In this document: piece after piece, positions 22,701-36,800 of the stretch
Numbering within the stretch: the first letter of the stretch is position 1
Layout of the letters: the number at the start of each line of letters is the position of its first letter
Assembly: GCA_030272585.1 (NCBI GenBank)
Contig: BSYQ01000006.1
Location: 4,675,001 to 4,739,000 of the forward strand
Reading direction: 5' to 3'
DNA: 64,000 nt
Source of the DNA: Bryopsis sp. KO-2023
Taxonomy: Eukaryota; Chlorophyta; Ulvophyceae; Bryopsidales; Bryopsidaceae
Notes under the pieces: model-generated
Databases searched by the model: none
The model's input: the letters and a program-made list of their open reading frames with translations, nothing else
Told to the model about the DNA's origin: nothing
Program-made: the position numbers and the translations under genes

Positions 22701-25700
22701 GTTGTGGAAGAAGTCGGAGTCGAACCTGTTGAAGAAGGAGCCTCTGAAGGAGATCTTGTTGGAACCACTGACCAAGAGGAAGCCGAGGTTGTTGTGGAAG
22801 AAGTCGGAGTCGAACCTGTTGAAGAAGGAGCCTCTGAAGGAGATCTTGTTGGAGCCACTGACCAAGAGGAAGCCGAGGTTGTTGTGGAAGAAGTCGGAGT
22901 CGAACCTGTTGAAGAAGGAGCCTCTGAAGGAGATCTTGTTGGAACCACTGACCAAGAGGAAGCCGAGGTTGTTGTGGAAGAAGTCGGAGTCGAACCTGTT
23001 GAAGAAGGAGCCTCTGAAGGAGATCTTGTTGGAGCCACTGACCAAGAGGAAGCCGAGGTTGTTGTGGAAGAAGTCGGAGTCGAACCTGTTGAAGAAGGGG
23101 CCTCTGAAGGAGATCTTGTTGGAGCCACTGACCAAGAGGAAGCCGAGGTTGTTGTGGAGGAAGTCGGAGTCGAACCTGTTGAAGAAGGAGCCTCTGAAGG
23201 AGATCTTGTTGGAGCCACTGACCAAGAGGAAGCCGAGGTTGTTGTGGAAGAAGTCGGAGTCGAACCTGTTGAAGAAGGAGCCTCTGAAGGAGATCTTGTT
23301 GGAGCCGCTGACCAAGAGGAAGCCGAGGTTGTTGTGGAAGAAGTCGGAGTCGAACCTGTTGAAGAAGGAGCCTCTGAAGGAGATCTTGTTGGAACCACTG
23401 ACCAAGAGGAAGCCGAGGTTGTTGTGGAAGAAGTCGGAGTCGAACCTGTTGAAGAAGGAGCCTCTGAAGGAGATCTTGTTGGAGCCACTGACCAAGAGGA
23501 AGCCGAGGTTGTTGTGGAAGAAGTCGGAGTCGAACCTGTTGAAGAAGGGGCCTCTGAAGGAGATCTTGTTGGAGCCACTGACCAAGAGGAAGCCGAGGTT
23601 GTTGTGGAAGAAGTCGGAGTCGAACCTGTTGAAGAAGGAGCCTCTGAAGGAGATCTTGTTGGAGCCACTGACCAAGAGGAAGCCGAGGTTGTTGTAGAAG
23701 AAGTCGGAGTCGAACCTAGTGAAGAAGGAGCCCCTGAAGGAGATCTTGTTGGAGCCACTGACCAAGAGGAAGCCGAGGTTGTTGTGGAGGAAGTCGGAGT
23801 CGAACCTGTTGAAGAAGGAGCCTCTGAAGGAGATCTTGTTGGAGCCACTGACCAAGAGGAAGCCGAGGTTGTTGTGGAAGAAGTCGGAGTCGAACCTGTT
23901 GAAGAAGGAGCCTCTGAAGGAGATCTTGTTGGAGCCACTGACCAAGAGGAAGCCGAGGTTGTTGTGGAAGAAGTCGGAGTCGAACCTGTTGAAGAAGGAG
24001 CCTCTGAAGGAGATCTTGTTGGAGCCGCTGACCAAGAGGAAGCCGAGGTTGTTGTGGAAGAAGTCGGAGTCGAACCTGTTGAAGAAGGAGCCTCTGAAGG
24101 AGATCTTGTTGGAACCACTGACCACGAGGAGGCTGAGGTTGTTGAAGAGGAAATCAGTGTTGAGCCAGACGAGGAAGGAGGAAGTGCGGCCGTTCCAGGG
24201 AGTAGCGGAGAGACCAACGGAGTGGGATCAGGCGGAGGAACTGAGTACCACAGCGCCGCTAGTTGGGCGGAAGGAAGAGCCTATCGTATCGAGCCAGGGT
24301 TTCCAGAGGACCCTTCTGAGCCATCGAGTACCACTTCAGACGAGGAAGAGTCCCACGAAGGAGAAGGCGAAAGAGAGTCGACCTCCAGTTCTGGGGAAGG
24401 ATCGTTACCCCCAGATCAGCCCCCGCTGAACCCATTTTTTGCCTTTGACGACGAAGGAGAAGGCGAGAGTGGATCATCCTCCAGTGCTGAGGAAGAACCG
24501 TTACCGGACCAGCCCCCGCTGAACCCATTTGCCTTTGAGGTTGGACTTCCCTATCTCCAACCACCAGTCCCACCTGTTCCTCCACCCGTTCCACCTGTAC
24601 CACCTGGTCCACCACCAGTCCCTCCACCACTCCCTCCACCACCTCCTCCACCACACCCACCAGGCGGAGTCGGTGCTATGGCCCACCCCAGAGGACCTCC
24701 AAACAGGCTGATCAACAGTCAGTTAACAGCCTTCACTGGGGCAGAGAAGGAAGATGTGGCCACCTGGATACGGTCATACGAGATTCTCGCCACAGGCTCA
24801 GGGTGGAGTGTACCACCAGCGGTGCTGGACCATGAGGATCAGAGAATTGAGAGACTCGTCCTGTATACGACGGGGAAAGCGCGATCATGGGTGGACAATT
24901 GGACGGCCAGACACCCTACACATGTGGGAGGGCTGCCGAACCCAGAAAGGACATGGCAGGAGTTACAAATGGGCATGTTGGCAAGGTTTGGAGTGGCACC
25001 AGCGACGTTGGTGGCCCGTATCTTGGAACGGAAACAAAAGAATGACGAAACTGTGGGAGAATACGCTTCTGCACTCTCCCAGATGCAGCAACAACTCAAT
25101 GCGAGTCGAGCCCCAGGCAGTCCCGCCGTGGCCGACGAACTTCTACTGCAATTGTTTAAGAACGGAGTGCGGGAGGATCTTGCCCCCATCCTGCTGGGTT
25201 TTACAGGAGATACCCTGGATGAAGCAGTGGCAAGAGCCAGACAGATCGAAGAGAGACAAGTGCGGCCGGGGCCAAAGCGAAAGACAACGATCAACACACT
25301 GGAGGAACTGCAGGACCAAGCAGTGATGGAGCCAGTCCTGGCGGAAGTAAATATTATGGATCAGCGGGTGAACGAACAAATCGAGAATTTGAGGAAGGAG
25401 GTGCGCGAACACCAAACCACCACGGACTCGCGACTCAGAGGAGTGGAGCAGCATGTGAGAACCTCTGGGCAGCAGTTTGGCGAACTCAAAAGTATGATCT
25501 CCACTCTATCCGGAATGGTGGCGGATGTGAGACAGCCTAATGTGCCAGAGCCAGGAGGAGGGAACTATGGAAACACTGGGGGTACCGGAGCAAACCAAGT
25601 GCCAATCAATGGAGGCAGAGGGCAAGGGGCCTACAGAGGCAATGGCTGGGGAAATGGAGGAGGCAGAGGACGGGGAACTCGGAACAATGGCAATGGAGGA

Positions 25701-28700
25701 AGAGGCTGGGGAGGAGGGCGTTATGATGTGAACAAAGTCAGATGTTGGCACTGCTCGCGCCTTGGCCATTATGCCAGCCAGTGTCCTGAACATTTAAACT
25801 TCTTCCAGGCGGAAATGGGGGACCACCTGGTGATGGACTTTGAGCAAACGGACCCTGGGGCAACCACCACAGAAGGACCCGAGGAGGTTCTGGCACCAAT
25901 CTGGTACTCTGAAATGGATATTGACCACGGAGGCTTGGACGGGGACCAGGGAGGCAGTGGAGGAACCCCCATGGACACGAGCCCAATACCTTCAGAACCT
26001 CGAGCAGATGCTGGGGAGGAAGTTGTGATGGAGGAACCAAAGAAGGAACCAGAACCCCCACGGGAGCCGGAGGAGAAGACAAAGTCTGTGCCTGAACCAG
26101 AAGATGTGCCGAGGCCACGAGATGAGCCACAAGGATCGAGACCGGTTATGTTACCACCTATGTTACCTCCACCCATGCGGCCACCGTCCCCACGGAATAC
26201 CATGACCAAGAAAAAGAAAATGGGGAAAAAGACGGCGGGGGAGCCAAAAGAGAAGAGAATGTTTACGGTGGCAGAGGCCAAAAAGTTTGTGGAGGGTCTG
26301 ATGACGGAGGTTCCAGTGGCGAGTCTGTGCCAGCACCACCCGGAGTTGATCGATGCATGGTTGAAGGCACTGAGGGTGCCCATGGCTAAAGTACCTGCAA
26401 TCACTACTGTGGAGGGAGTGGGCAAGCCCAGCCCATATGCAGTCACTACCGCCACAGCCAAGATCATGGAGACCAAGGTACCAGGGGCCATCATTGATAC
26501 GGGGGCGAGTGCTTGTGTGATATCGGCCCAACTCCTAGCACGGACAGGGTTGACCCACCTGATGGAGGCACCGAAGGGGAGGTACAGGGATTGCAATGGC
26601 GAGACTAGGCAAGCTCTGGGGTACATCCCTGCCCTGCCCATCGCCCTTGGACAATGCAAACAGATCGTACCGTGCCATGTAGTGGAGAACGAACATCTAT
26701 CCCTGATCATTGGGACCCCGTGGTTGGTGGATACCGGTACAGAGATCCACTTTGGTTTCAAGCGGCTCACTCCGTGTGTGGCAGGACGGCGAGTAGGTCA
26801 CGTACCCATCGAGTTCCTTCACACAACGACGCCTGAGAGTGCTGCAGTCGTCGCAGTTTACCAAACCCTCCGATCGATCGAAGAAACGAGCGCCGCCCCA
26901 GAACCGCCAGCAGCCCCCACTGGAAAGCAGCCACAGCAGGATTCAATGACGAGCCAAACGCCACCAGGGGAACGCCGACCCGATGGGTTCATCCAGCCCT
27001 ACCTCTACGTTCCTCAACCCCCTCCTCTGTGGATCACCAAGCGCCAGAAGGCGGTGCTGCAGGAGTGCTGCACCATTCGGCGGGAAAAGGGGATGAGTGA
27101 GGCGGCGGCCACACATCTGTATCTCCAGGAGGCGGAAATACTGAACACCAGGGGGAGGCACCACGGAGGGACAAAGAGGGAGTTCAAAAAGATCCACGAC
27201 GAAAGGTTGAGATGCGAGGGAGAACCGAGAAAAAGGGATGCTATCACAAGGGAGTATTTCCGAAGGTGCGACGCTGTGACGAGCGCACAGAGGGAGGAGT
27301 CGGAGGAGATGTTGGGGCACTTCCGCAGGGAGGCCCAGAGGTGGAGGCCAGTGGAGGGTGGCGAGACTGGAGGGGGGACCTCCACAGCAGCCGCAGCTGG
27401 CGGGGAGGGGAGGAGTGAGCCACCAAGGGTGGTGAGCTACGACTCCTCGGATTTTTAAGTGGGCCGGCCACCGACGTCCTCCTTCGGCGACACCTGAAGG
27501 GGTGGCGGAAGTGGTTCGGTCCCACAAAGGGGAATAAAGGGAAAAGGGGAAGAGGGCGGCGTGGCAAGCGTGCGGGTAAACGAGAACAGTGGCGTCGAGC
27601 AGGCAGGAGGATCAAGGAGCAGGAAGCGAGAATGCAACGCCAAACGGAAGAAGTGGAAAGGGCCAGGAGTCTGTGGCCGGACTCATGGGCCATGCAATGC
27701 TTAAACCATAGCAGAACAGTGGAGGCAGAAATCCTTATGAGGGAGGGAATGGGAGAAGAAAAAGAAAAAAAGGGAAAAGAAAATTCAAGGGAAAGGAAAG
27801 CCAAAGAAACAGAAAAAGAAGAGGAAAGAAAAGAAAAAGGAGAAAGAAAAGAAAGGTTTGGGTTGAGGGAAATGGGACAGGCAGCAGTTCAGCTGCAGGA
27901 AAATCAGATTTGGGCAGGGGTGGTTCCCCTTGGGACTTCTGATGTAGAAAATAAAACGTTTGCCACAGAAAAGGAAAGGGAAGAGAAAAAGGTGTCACTT
28001 AGAGAAAAACTGGAAGAACTGAAAATTAGTCCCCATCTTACCCCCCACCAAAGAAAAGAGCTGCTGGAGCTTCTGCAGCAGTACCCCGATGCCTGTGCTT
28101 GGTCCTCGGATCAAGTCGGGCAAACCAACATTTTATACCACGAGATCCCCACCGGAGATCATCCCCCCATCAGGCAGAATCCCTACCGGTTCAGTTTTGC
28201 GGAGAACCAGGTAGTCAAATCGGAGGTGGCGAGGATGCTCCTGGATGGAGTGGTGCGGAAGTCAAAGTCCCCGTGGGCCTCACCGATCGTCTTGGTTCCA
28301 AAGCCAGATGGGTCGGTGCGGTTCTGCGTTGATTATCGCAAGCTTAACAAGGTGACCACCCGAGATAGCTTTCCTCTCCCGAGGATTGAGGATGCGATCA
28401 ACCAGTTCTCGGAGGCCAAGTTCTTCACCGCTTTGGATTTGAGATCAGGGTATTGGCAGGTCAGGATGAGCACTGCCTCCGCGGAGAAAACGGCCTTCAT
28501 CACACAGGAGGGGCTGTATGAGTTCGTGGTGATGCCCTTCGGGCTCAGTAACGCCCCAGCGACATTCCAAAGGATGATGAACGAGGTACTGGGACCTATG
28601 CTGTGGAAGGGGGTGATCGTGTATTTGGATGATATCATCATCTATGCGGAGACTTGGGAAAAGCATCAGGAGATCTTGGCAGAGGTGCTGCAGCGGCTGA

Positions 28701-31700
28701 AGGAGGCCAACCTGAGGATCAGCCCGAGGAAATCGGACTTCGGGTTTGAGGAGCTACTCTACTTGGGCCACATCGTGGGAAAAGGGGAAATCAAGATGAA
28801 TCCGAAGAAGGTAGCCACAGTGGAGCTGCAGGAGCCACCGGTGGATGTGTCTACTCTGAGGTCCTTCCTTGGCCTTACTTCTTACTACAGGAGATTTGTG
28901 CGCGACTATGCAAGGATCGCTGCACCTCTGACGGAGTTGTTGAAGAAGGATGTGCCATTTGAATGGAGGGAACGACAACAACAAGCATTTGAGAGGCTGA
29001 AGAAAAGCATAACCGATCAACCAGTCCTGGCTCCACCACAGCCACACCTACCATACACTCTGCAGACAGACTGGAGCAGCCAGGCTGTGGGGGCAGTACT
29101 CTGCCAGAAGGATGAGCAAGGGAGAGAGCATGTGGTAGCCTATGCCAGCAAAAGACTCAACCCAGCGGAGAAGAACTATTCGGTAGTGGAGGGGGAGTGC
29201 CTGGCAGTGGTATGGGCTTGCACCCTATTCAGGCCATACATCTATGGCACAGAATTTGTGCTGCAGACAGACCAGCGGGCATTACAGTGGTTGATGACAG
29301 GTACTAAACTGACGGGAAAACTGATGAGGTGGGCACTCCGCCTACAGGAGTTTGATTTCAGGATTGAGTTCCGCGCTGGAAAAAGCAATGCGAATGCGGA
29401 TGCACTGACCAGGCTTCCAGTTCCACTGGATCATCCGATAGTCAGTGGATCCACAGCACTTCGTCCATAAGGATCTTCCGGGGATCTCAAGATCATGGCT
29501 GGAAAAAGAGGAACCATTGTTGGTCCAATGGGGGTACTTCTAGACTGAAGGCAAGGCCACACGAACCCCGAAAAAGTAGCGTGGAACACCGTTACCGTTC
29601 GGACTTCGTGATTTGCCACAGTTGCTGCCGTGATCAAAGGAGGAGGTCAAAGGAGAATGGATCCATGGGCGGATGCGGAACTGATGGAATTCTTGAAAAC
29701 AACGGCATTACCCGCTGAGAAACAAGCAAAAGCGAGGGTGCGAAAAAGGGGTCAGAGATATCGATGGGTGGGAGGAGATCTACACCCACTCAAGTGCTTG
29801 AGTAAACAAGGAGAATGGCTAGAGGTGCCAAAAGAGGAGCAAAGGCCAACTGTGGTCCGAAAAGTCCACAGAGAAAATGCGCACATCGGCGGCAGAGGAT
29901 TGTGCCAGAAAGTGCAGCAGAGATACTGGTGGCCATATATAAGGAAAGAGGTAGAACAAGTGTGGCAGACGTGCCACAGCTGCAGAAGAAGTCAGAAAGC
30001 GCCTAAGGAACGACACCCATTAAGGCAGCATATACCGTTAAGAGCCTGGGAGAGACTGGGTATGGACTTGATCACCCTGCCCACCACTGGAACGGGGGAA
30101 AAATATGTGATAGTCATGGTAGACTACTTCACCAAGTGGACGATCGCCGGGGCATTAACGAGTAAGAGGAGTTCTGCGGTGGCGGCGTGGCTGAAAGCCT
30201 CGGTGTTCCATCCATATGGACCGCCCGCCTCCATCATCACAGACAACGGGAGTGAATTCGAAGGAGAGGTGGCAGAACTTCTACAGCAGTGGGGAGTCCA
30301 GCTGAGGAAAGGACGCCCATACCACCCGGAGACCAATGGGCTGGTCGAAAGAATGAACCGGGAGATACAACAACTGTTGCGGAGGGAGTGTGGCGGCGGG
30401 ATCACGCCCCAATGGCCGGAGAAACTGCAGGAGGTGATTTATGCTATCAACACCAGGGAACACACCTCCACCGGACTCAGCCCCGCCAAGGCATTGTTTT
30501 TCCGGGAGTTTTCCACCAAAACCAAACGAAATGAACGCTTAGCAGAATTGCGAGGGGAGTTACGCCGGGCAGATGCAGTGGAGCTGCAGCGCCAGGTCAC
30601 CCTGAGGTTTATGAATGAGGAGAGGAAAGCTCAGGAGGGGAGTCTTGCCAGAGCCTTGCAGAAAGCAAGGGTCAAACAGCAGCTGGGGCACCTCTGGGAG
30701 ACGATCAGGCGGGGTAAAGCTCCAGCAGAACTGAAAGTAGGGGACATGGTGATGTTGTGCTCAACTCGGTTCCCCTACCACCCCAAGGAGATGGAATTCA
30801 ATCAGGGGCCATGGATGGTCCAGGAATTACGTGGGGATTTGGTAAAGGTGGGTCAGACCCCAAGGGATGCATGGACTGTGGACAGGGTACAGTGTCGCCT
30901 CATTGAGAGGACGGACGTGGAGGAGTCTCGTGGCGGAAGTGCAGAAAAACCCGACAGCGGCGGCGAATTGTTAGACGAATTTGCACTTTTCGAGAGCCCA
31001 GCGACCATGTTCCGATTCGTATGTTTCCTGGCCATCATATGCGGCGTGTTGAGTAGTGGCGGAGGCGGAGTAGGGCCAATCGGTGGCGCACGTGAGGGTG
31101 GCGGCGATCAGCCAGAGCGAGGGGGCAGTGGATCATCGCAAAGGGGTGGCGGAAATCAACCAGGGCAAGGAAATGACGACACACCCATGGCTGAATCCGG
31201 CAGCCTCGATACAGCAGATTTGGAGGCGGAATATGGATTGCAGGAGGAGGAGACAGTGGAGGAGTTGGTCAGCGAGCCCATGGTGGAGATCGCCTTTCCA
31301 GCAGCCGGGCCATCACAACCTCCACCAGTAGAACTCCCGGCCACCTTCCGAAATCTGCCGGTGGAGCTGCAAATTGATGCAGTGGCCGCGTACTTTGCGG
31401 CGATCCTTGCGAGCCATATGACCCAGCCGGAAACCCAGAATGTTGCCACCCAAACCGACGAAGAAGAGCAGCGGGATCAGGGGTCGCAGGCTACCTGCGA
31501 CATGGTGCCGTGGAATCAATGGGAGCAACAACGGAGGCGGATGAAGAAGATGGCGGACCTCTTGGATCGCCAGAAGGATCGGATCGCGGAACTGACGGGG
31601 AAGGAAAAAGGATCGCTACACCCCCGGAGCAGCCACCCACGAAAGAAAACGGTGAAAAGCCTCAAGGCTGGGGACATCGGGGAAGGAGGAAAGCCACCTC

Positions 31701-33776
31701 CTCAGTTGGGTCCAGAAGACTTGGAGGAAGCTACAGCAACATTAACAGGAGAACAGCCACTCCATCAGCCTGGACAAGGAGGTCTGGAGGGATCAACAGC
31801 AGCAACAGCAGCCACAGCAGCAACAGCAGCCACAGCAGCAACAGCAGCCACAGGAGGGGGGCAGCATGAGGAAACCACAGTGGGGGAAGGCTCAGGATTG
31901 GTTGGGAGTGAAGCAGGGACTGGGGAGAAAGTGGGGGAGGAGCAGCCAACAACACCAGAGGATGAACCCCCAGCTCCAGCTGATGTGATCCCAGGAAGCC
32001 CACCACATCCGCAGCCACTGTCGGCTCAGGAATGGGCGGAGGTGCAGAGGGAGGAAAGAGATCGATCGTTGGCGGGACACCAGCCGCTGCCTGGGATGCA
32101 TTACCGGAGAGGATGGGAGGAGAGGGTGTCACAGCCTCGTATGGAGGAACCTGATCCAGTTCCGTTTGCCCACCAAGCGGAGCAAGCAGGACCCCAGGAT
32201 CCACCAGCTGAACTCCCAACGACGGAGGAAGTGCCTCCAGCCTCCCAACTCGTCTTGCTGCCACCAGGGCCAATCAGACCACCAGCTCCACCCATGGCGG
32301 GACCTCGGCCACCACGCCCCTTCCAGATGTTCCAGAATGTCCAAGCCCCATTCGCGTTCGGAGCAGGAACTCCTACAGGAACTACCCCGGGATTAAGCCA
32401 AAGCGGGACTCCAGCATCGAAGGGAGGAGCGCCAAGGAAGGGCCCAACCACTAGACTCGCCTCAGGAAAAGGGAAGCTCAAGAAGGTCGTCTTGGATTTT
32501 TCAGGAACGGATACGGAGACTGGCGAGGACGAAGGGCCCCCAGACGGAACAGCACCGGGTGATGGAAAGGGACAGCACGGCCAGAGCAGCGGCGGCGGCA
32601 CTCCAGGGATGGGTACGCGTTGCAGCCGTTGTTCAAAACCGCCCGGCTCCAACGCGTACATCCCAACCGCCTGCAAGTTTGCTAACACACCCGGGCACCA
32701 CCGACACTGCTCGCGAGACCGCTTTGGAAAATCCTGGAAAGCGTGTGCCAAGGATGTGTTGGCCATCCTCGTGGCCTTGCGGCGCCCCGACCTCTTCTGC
32801 CGCGGACGCGAACTCACGCTGGGGGACATCCCGGCGGCGGACCTTTCATGGATCCCGGAGTATCGCCCTGGCATCACCGCCGACGAGGTCTTCCAAAATC
32901 GCTGCTGGCGATGCGAAGCGGAAGCCAGAAACTTCCCAACGACGGCATACTGGCGCACGCTGACGGCGGAGATGTGGGGGCGATACCCCGAGCTCCGTCG
33001 GCCGTTCCCTGACGAGATCCCCCTGGAGAGAGGCAGCGCAGCCAAGCGGCCCCGAGAAGACGAAGGTCCAGACGATCCAGCAGCAGGAGGAGAGCCGCCG
33101 GAGCACTGTCGCGGAGGTCAGGGAGGACCGCCACCACCACCACCACCGCCGCCGCCGACAGCCTAAAAAGGGGGGAAGGTGAAAAGAAGAAAAAAAAAAA
33201 AAAAAAAAAGAAAAAGGAAGGAAAATGGGGGAGGGGTGACTGTTTGTTTTTGTTTTTATTGTTTTTATTTGTTTTTGTTTTATTGGTTTTTCATGAGAAT
33301 GGCTATGGAGACAGCCTTCTCAAAGAAAAGTAGTAGCTGAACTGGATTGGACCAGTAAGAATGGAAAAGAAAAGGAAGTGAGAGAGAGAGAGTAAGAGTT
33401 CAGAGTTCAGGGTTCTTTCTTAAATCTTTTTGATACATGATTTCAAGCTGTTATGAGGGTTAGAGAACAGACTGTCTGCTGCTGAAGTGGGCAGACAGTA
33501 AAACACTGTGGCAGGAGTGGGTGTCTGATGGGTTAGGTATCTTTTTGGGGGAAGGCATGAAAAGGGGGGGGGGGGGAAATAAACAAACAGGGTTATTGGA
33601 CCTGAAAAAAAGAAAAAAAAAAAAAAAAGAACAAGCCTGCTGGTTGAGAAGGCAGGTTGCTCAGTATTTCTAGGGATGAAGTGAACAAGCTGACAGAACA
33701 GCTGTGGATTGTGTTGTGCTTGTGTTATCAAGGTTAACAGACATTTTTCCTGTTGTGTAGAAAGTGATAATCGAAG

Positions 33777-33813
<37 letters not shown>

Positions 33814-36800
33814 TTTATTTTGGATCCCAACATACTGACACTTAGCACTTGTTCTGTAGTACTGGGGACACTGCATCTGGGGACTTAGTGGTTGAATAGG
33901 CAGTTAGGTCTTTCTATTCACCACTTCTCCAACAGTTCTGACCCCAGTTATCTTGAAAATGGAAGTCTAGACACAGAAACAGTTCAGAAAAGAGGGGAGG
34001 GGATGTTAAAACTTTTGGGGACAAAAGTTCAGGGAGGAGGGGAGTGGTTACAGCTGTAACCCCAAACCACGTCGCCTCCACCGATTTCGTCACACTGGCC
34101 AAGGCCAGAGTGCTATCGGGTAGAGGAGGGGTAGTTAGGACAGTCCAGCCACAGTCTGGAAGTAGCAGTCCAGCTGCGGAAATGACTAGGTTGGACGGTC
34201 CTAGGGGTAGAGACTAAGGGAAGGGATTGAGGGAGGTTAGGAAGATCAGCTAGGCTTGATAGGTTAGGTAGTCCCCATCAGTAGGTGGGATCCTAGGTGA
34301 TCAGTGGGACTAGGGTGAGTCAGGCGGCAGCCTATTTAATGGCTGATCTTAGGTTATTGGACATTCTGGGTGAGGCTTTTGTGTTTATTCGGGTTTGGAC
34401 CCTTTATTGATTGTTGTAAGGAAGCTTGTGTGAAGAGTCCTGAGTAAGGTGCCTTGCAAAGGCCGTGTGATCAAGTTCAAGAGGGGCTGTCCCCACTTCC
34501 GCCGTTCCCGTTCTGCAGAAACGCCATCACAACCGTTAAGTACGGCTGCAGGGGTGACCCCAGCGGTCAAGGTTACCCTATTTGTTGGTTTCGGAGCCAG
34601 GGTGCGCACACTTTTGAGCTGTGCTGCAGCAGGCGTGCTACACATTCTGGGAAAACGTGCAGGAAGGCAGTCTGGACGATCAGGAGTTAAAGGCGGCTGG
34701 CTTTCGCCTGCGCCTATACCATTGGCAGGAACGGGAACAGGTTGCAGAGGAAGTAGCTTATAGACCACCCCTGACAATACACCCTGAGTTTATCGGACCC
34801 ATACCTGCCATATTTGAGGACGAGTGGGTTGCTGTGTGGTGCCATCGTTTCCGCGCGAAGAGTTTTTGGTGGATATATCAGAGTGTACTCACAGGCCTGT
34901 TAACCAAGGAAGAGGGGGACTCACAAACTCGTGAGCTGTTCAGTAACGACTTATCTGGTCTTTTCAAGCTAGCCCGAGACAGAGCGCGTGATCACGAGGT
35001 CTCACGGCTGTTCTGGGGAGAGCACGAGGCAGCACGGCTGGGTACAGAGCGAGTGGAAGAACGAGTATCGGAGGAACTGCAAAAAGCCGAGCAGCAGTGG
35101 AAAACGAAGTTCCTCAAGGGTCTTGAAGACGAGTACCACCAAAGAACGGAGGGAGACGCCGAGGGATCACGCCCGGCAAGCAGAAATTCCCCAGATCTGA
35201 GTGGCGGCGCAGGAGAAGTTGGAGGAGTTGGAGAACCTGAGGAAAAACCGGACAGCGAGATCAGTGAAGAGAGCCTTGGTGGCAGCGCGGAGACAGTGCA
35301 CGACGAGACTGAGCAAGGCAGCGCGAGAGAGTGGGTCAGGGTTGAGTCTGAGGACGAGGAAAGAGAGAGCCACGAAGACTCTCCCCGTGATTGGGAAGCC
35401 GAGGTTGTTGTAGAAGAAGTCGGAGTCGAACCTAGTGAAGAAGGAGCCCCTGAAGGAGATCTTGTTGGAGCCACTGACCAAGCGGACGCCGAGGTTGTTG
35501 TGGAGGAAGTCGGAGTCGAACCTGTTGAAGAAGGAGCCTCTGAAGGAGATCTTGTTGGAGCCACTGACCAAGAGGAAGCCGAGGTTGTTGTGGAAGAAGT
35601 CGGAGTCGAACCTGTTGAAGAAGGAGCCTCTGAAGGAGATCTTGTTGGAGCCGCTGACCAAGAGGAAGCCGAGGTTGTTGTGGAAGAAGTCGGAGTCGAA
35701 CCTGTTGAAGAAGGAGCCTCTGAAGGAGATCTTGTTGGAACCACTGACCAAGAGGAAGCCGAGGTTGTTGTGGAAGAAGTCGGAGTCGAACCTGTTGAAG
35801 AAGGAGCCTCTGAAGGAGATCTTGTTGGAGCCGCTGACCAAGAGGAAGCCGAGGTTGTTGTGGAAGAAGTCGGAGTCGAACCTGTTGAAGAAGGAGCCTC
35901 TGAAGGAGATCTTGTTGGAACCACTGACCAAGAGGAAGCCGAGGTTGTTGTAGAAGAAGTCGGAGTCGAACCTGTTGAAGAAGGAGCCTCTGAAGGAGAT
36001 CTTGTTGGAACCACTGACCAAGAGGAAGCCGAGGTTGTTGTGGAAGAAGTCGGAGTCGAACCTGTTGAAGAAGGAGCCTCTGAAGGAGATCTTGTTGGAA
36101 CCACTGACCACGAGGAGGCTGAGGTTGTTGAAGAGGAAATCAGTGTTGAGCCAGACGAGGAAGGAGGAAGTGCGGCCGTTCCAGGGAGTAGCGGAGAGAC
36201 CAACGGAGTGGGATCAGGCGGAGGAACTGAGTACCACAGCGCCGCTAGTTGGGCGGAAGGAAGAGCCTATCGTATCGAGCCAGGGTTTCCAGAGGACCCT
36301 TCTGAGCCATCGAGTACCACTTCAGACGAGGAAGAGTCCCACGAAGGAGAAGGCGAAAGAGAGTCGACCTCCAGTTCTGGGGAAGGATCGTTACCCCCAG
36401 ATCAGCCCCCGCTGAACCCATTTTTTGCCTTTGACGACGAAGGAGAAGGCGAGAGTGGATCATCCTCCAGTGCTGAGGAAGAACCGTTACCGGACCAGCC
36501 CCCGCTGAACCCATTTGCCTTTGAGGTTGGACTTCCCTATCTCCAACCACCAGTCCCACCTGTTCCTCCACCCGTTCCACCTGTACCACCTGGTCCACCA
36601 CCAGTCCCTCCACCACTCCCTCCACCACCTCCTCCACCACACCCACCAGGCGGAGTCGGTGCTATGGCCCACCCCAGAGGACCTCCAAACAGGCTGATCA
36701 ACAGTCAGTTAACAGCCTTCACTGGGGCAGAGAAGGAAGATGTGGCCACCTGGATACGGTCATACGAGATTCTCGCCACAGGCTCAGGGTGGAGTGTACC

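Larger units (their letters stand above)
21080..34585 (+). mobile_element. Element D1: plus-strand Ty3-type LTR retrotransposon, first of a tandem pair
   Basis: LTR1 (21080-21609), primer site, three long ORFs (Gag-protease; RT-RNase H; integrase plus a long extension), a 3' noncoding stretch with homopolymers, a purine-rich tract (34031-34046) and LTR2 (34055-34585). LTR2 is shared with D2. Domain order protease-RT-RNase H-integrase is Ty3-type; no chromodomain is seen. LTR1 differs from LTR2 at a few positions. Looks nearly whole. Its left neighbour is truncated element E, with no matching target duplication at the outer ends of the pair. Confidence 0.85.

Noticed and set aside
22016-24217. 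Long minus-strand open frames (733 and 644 codons) and extra plus-strand frames across the 90-bp repeat
   Set aside because: The unit length is a multiple of three and lacks stops in several frames, so repetition alone keeps them open. They are shadows of the Gag frame; the same happens at 34992-36203.
32101-33045. Minus-strand 314-codon frame opposite the D1 integrase extension
   Set aside because: Antisense to a GC-rich coding region; no motif, and the same shadow appears in D2.
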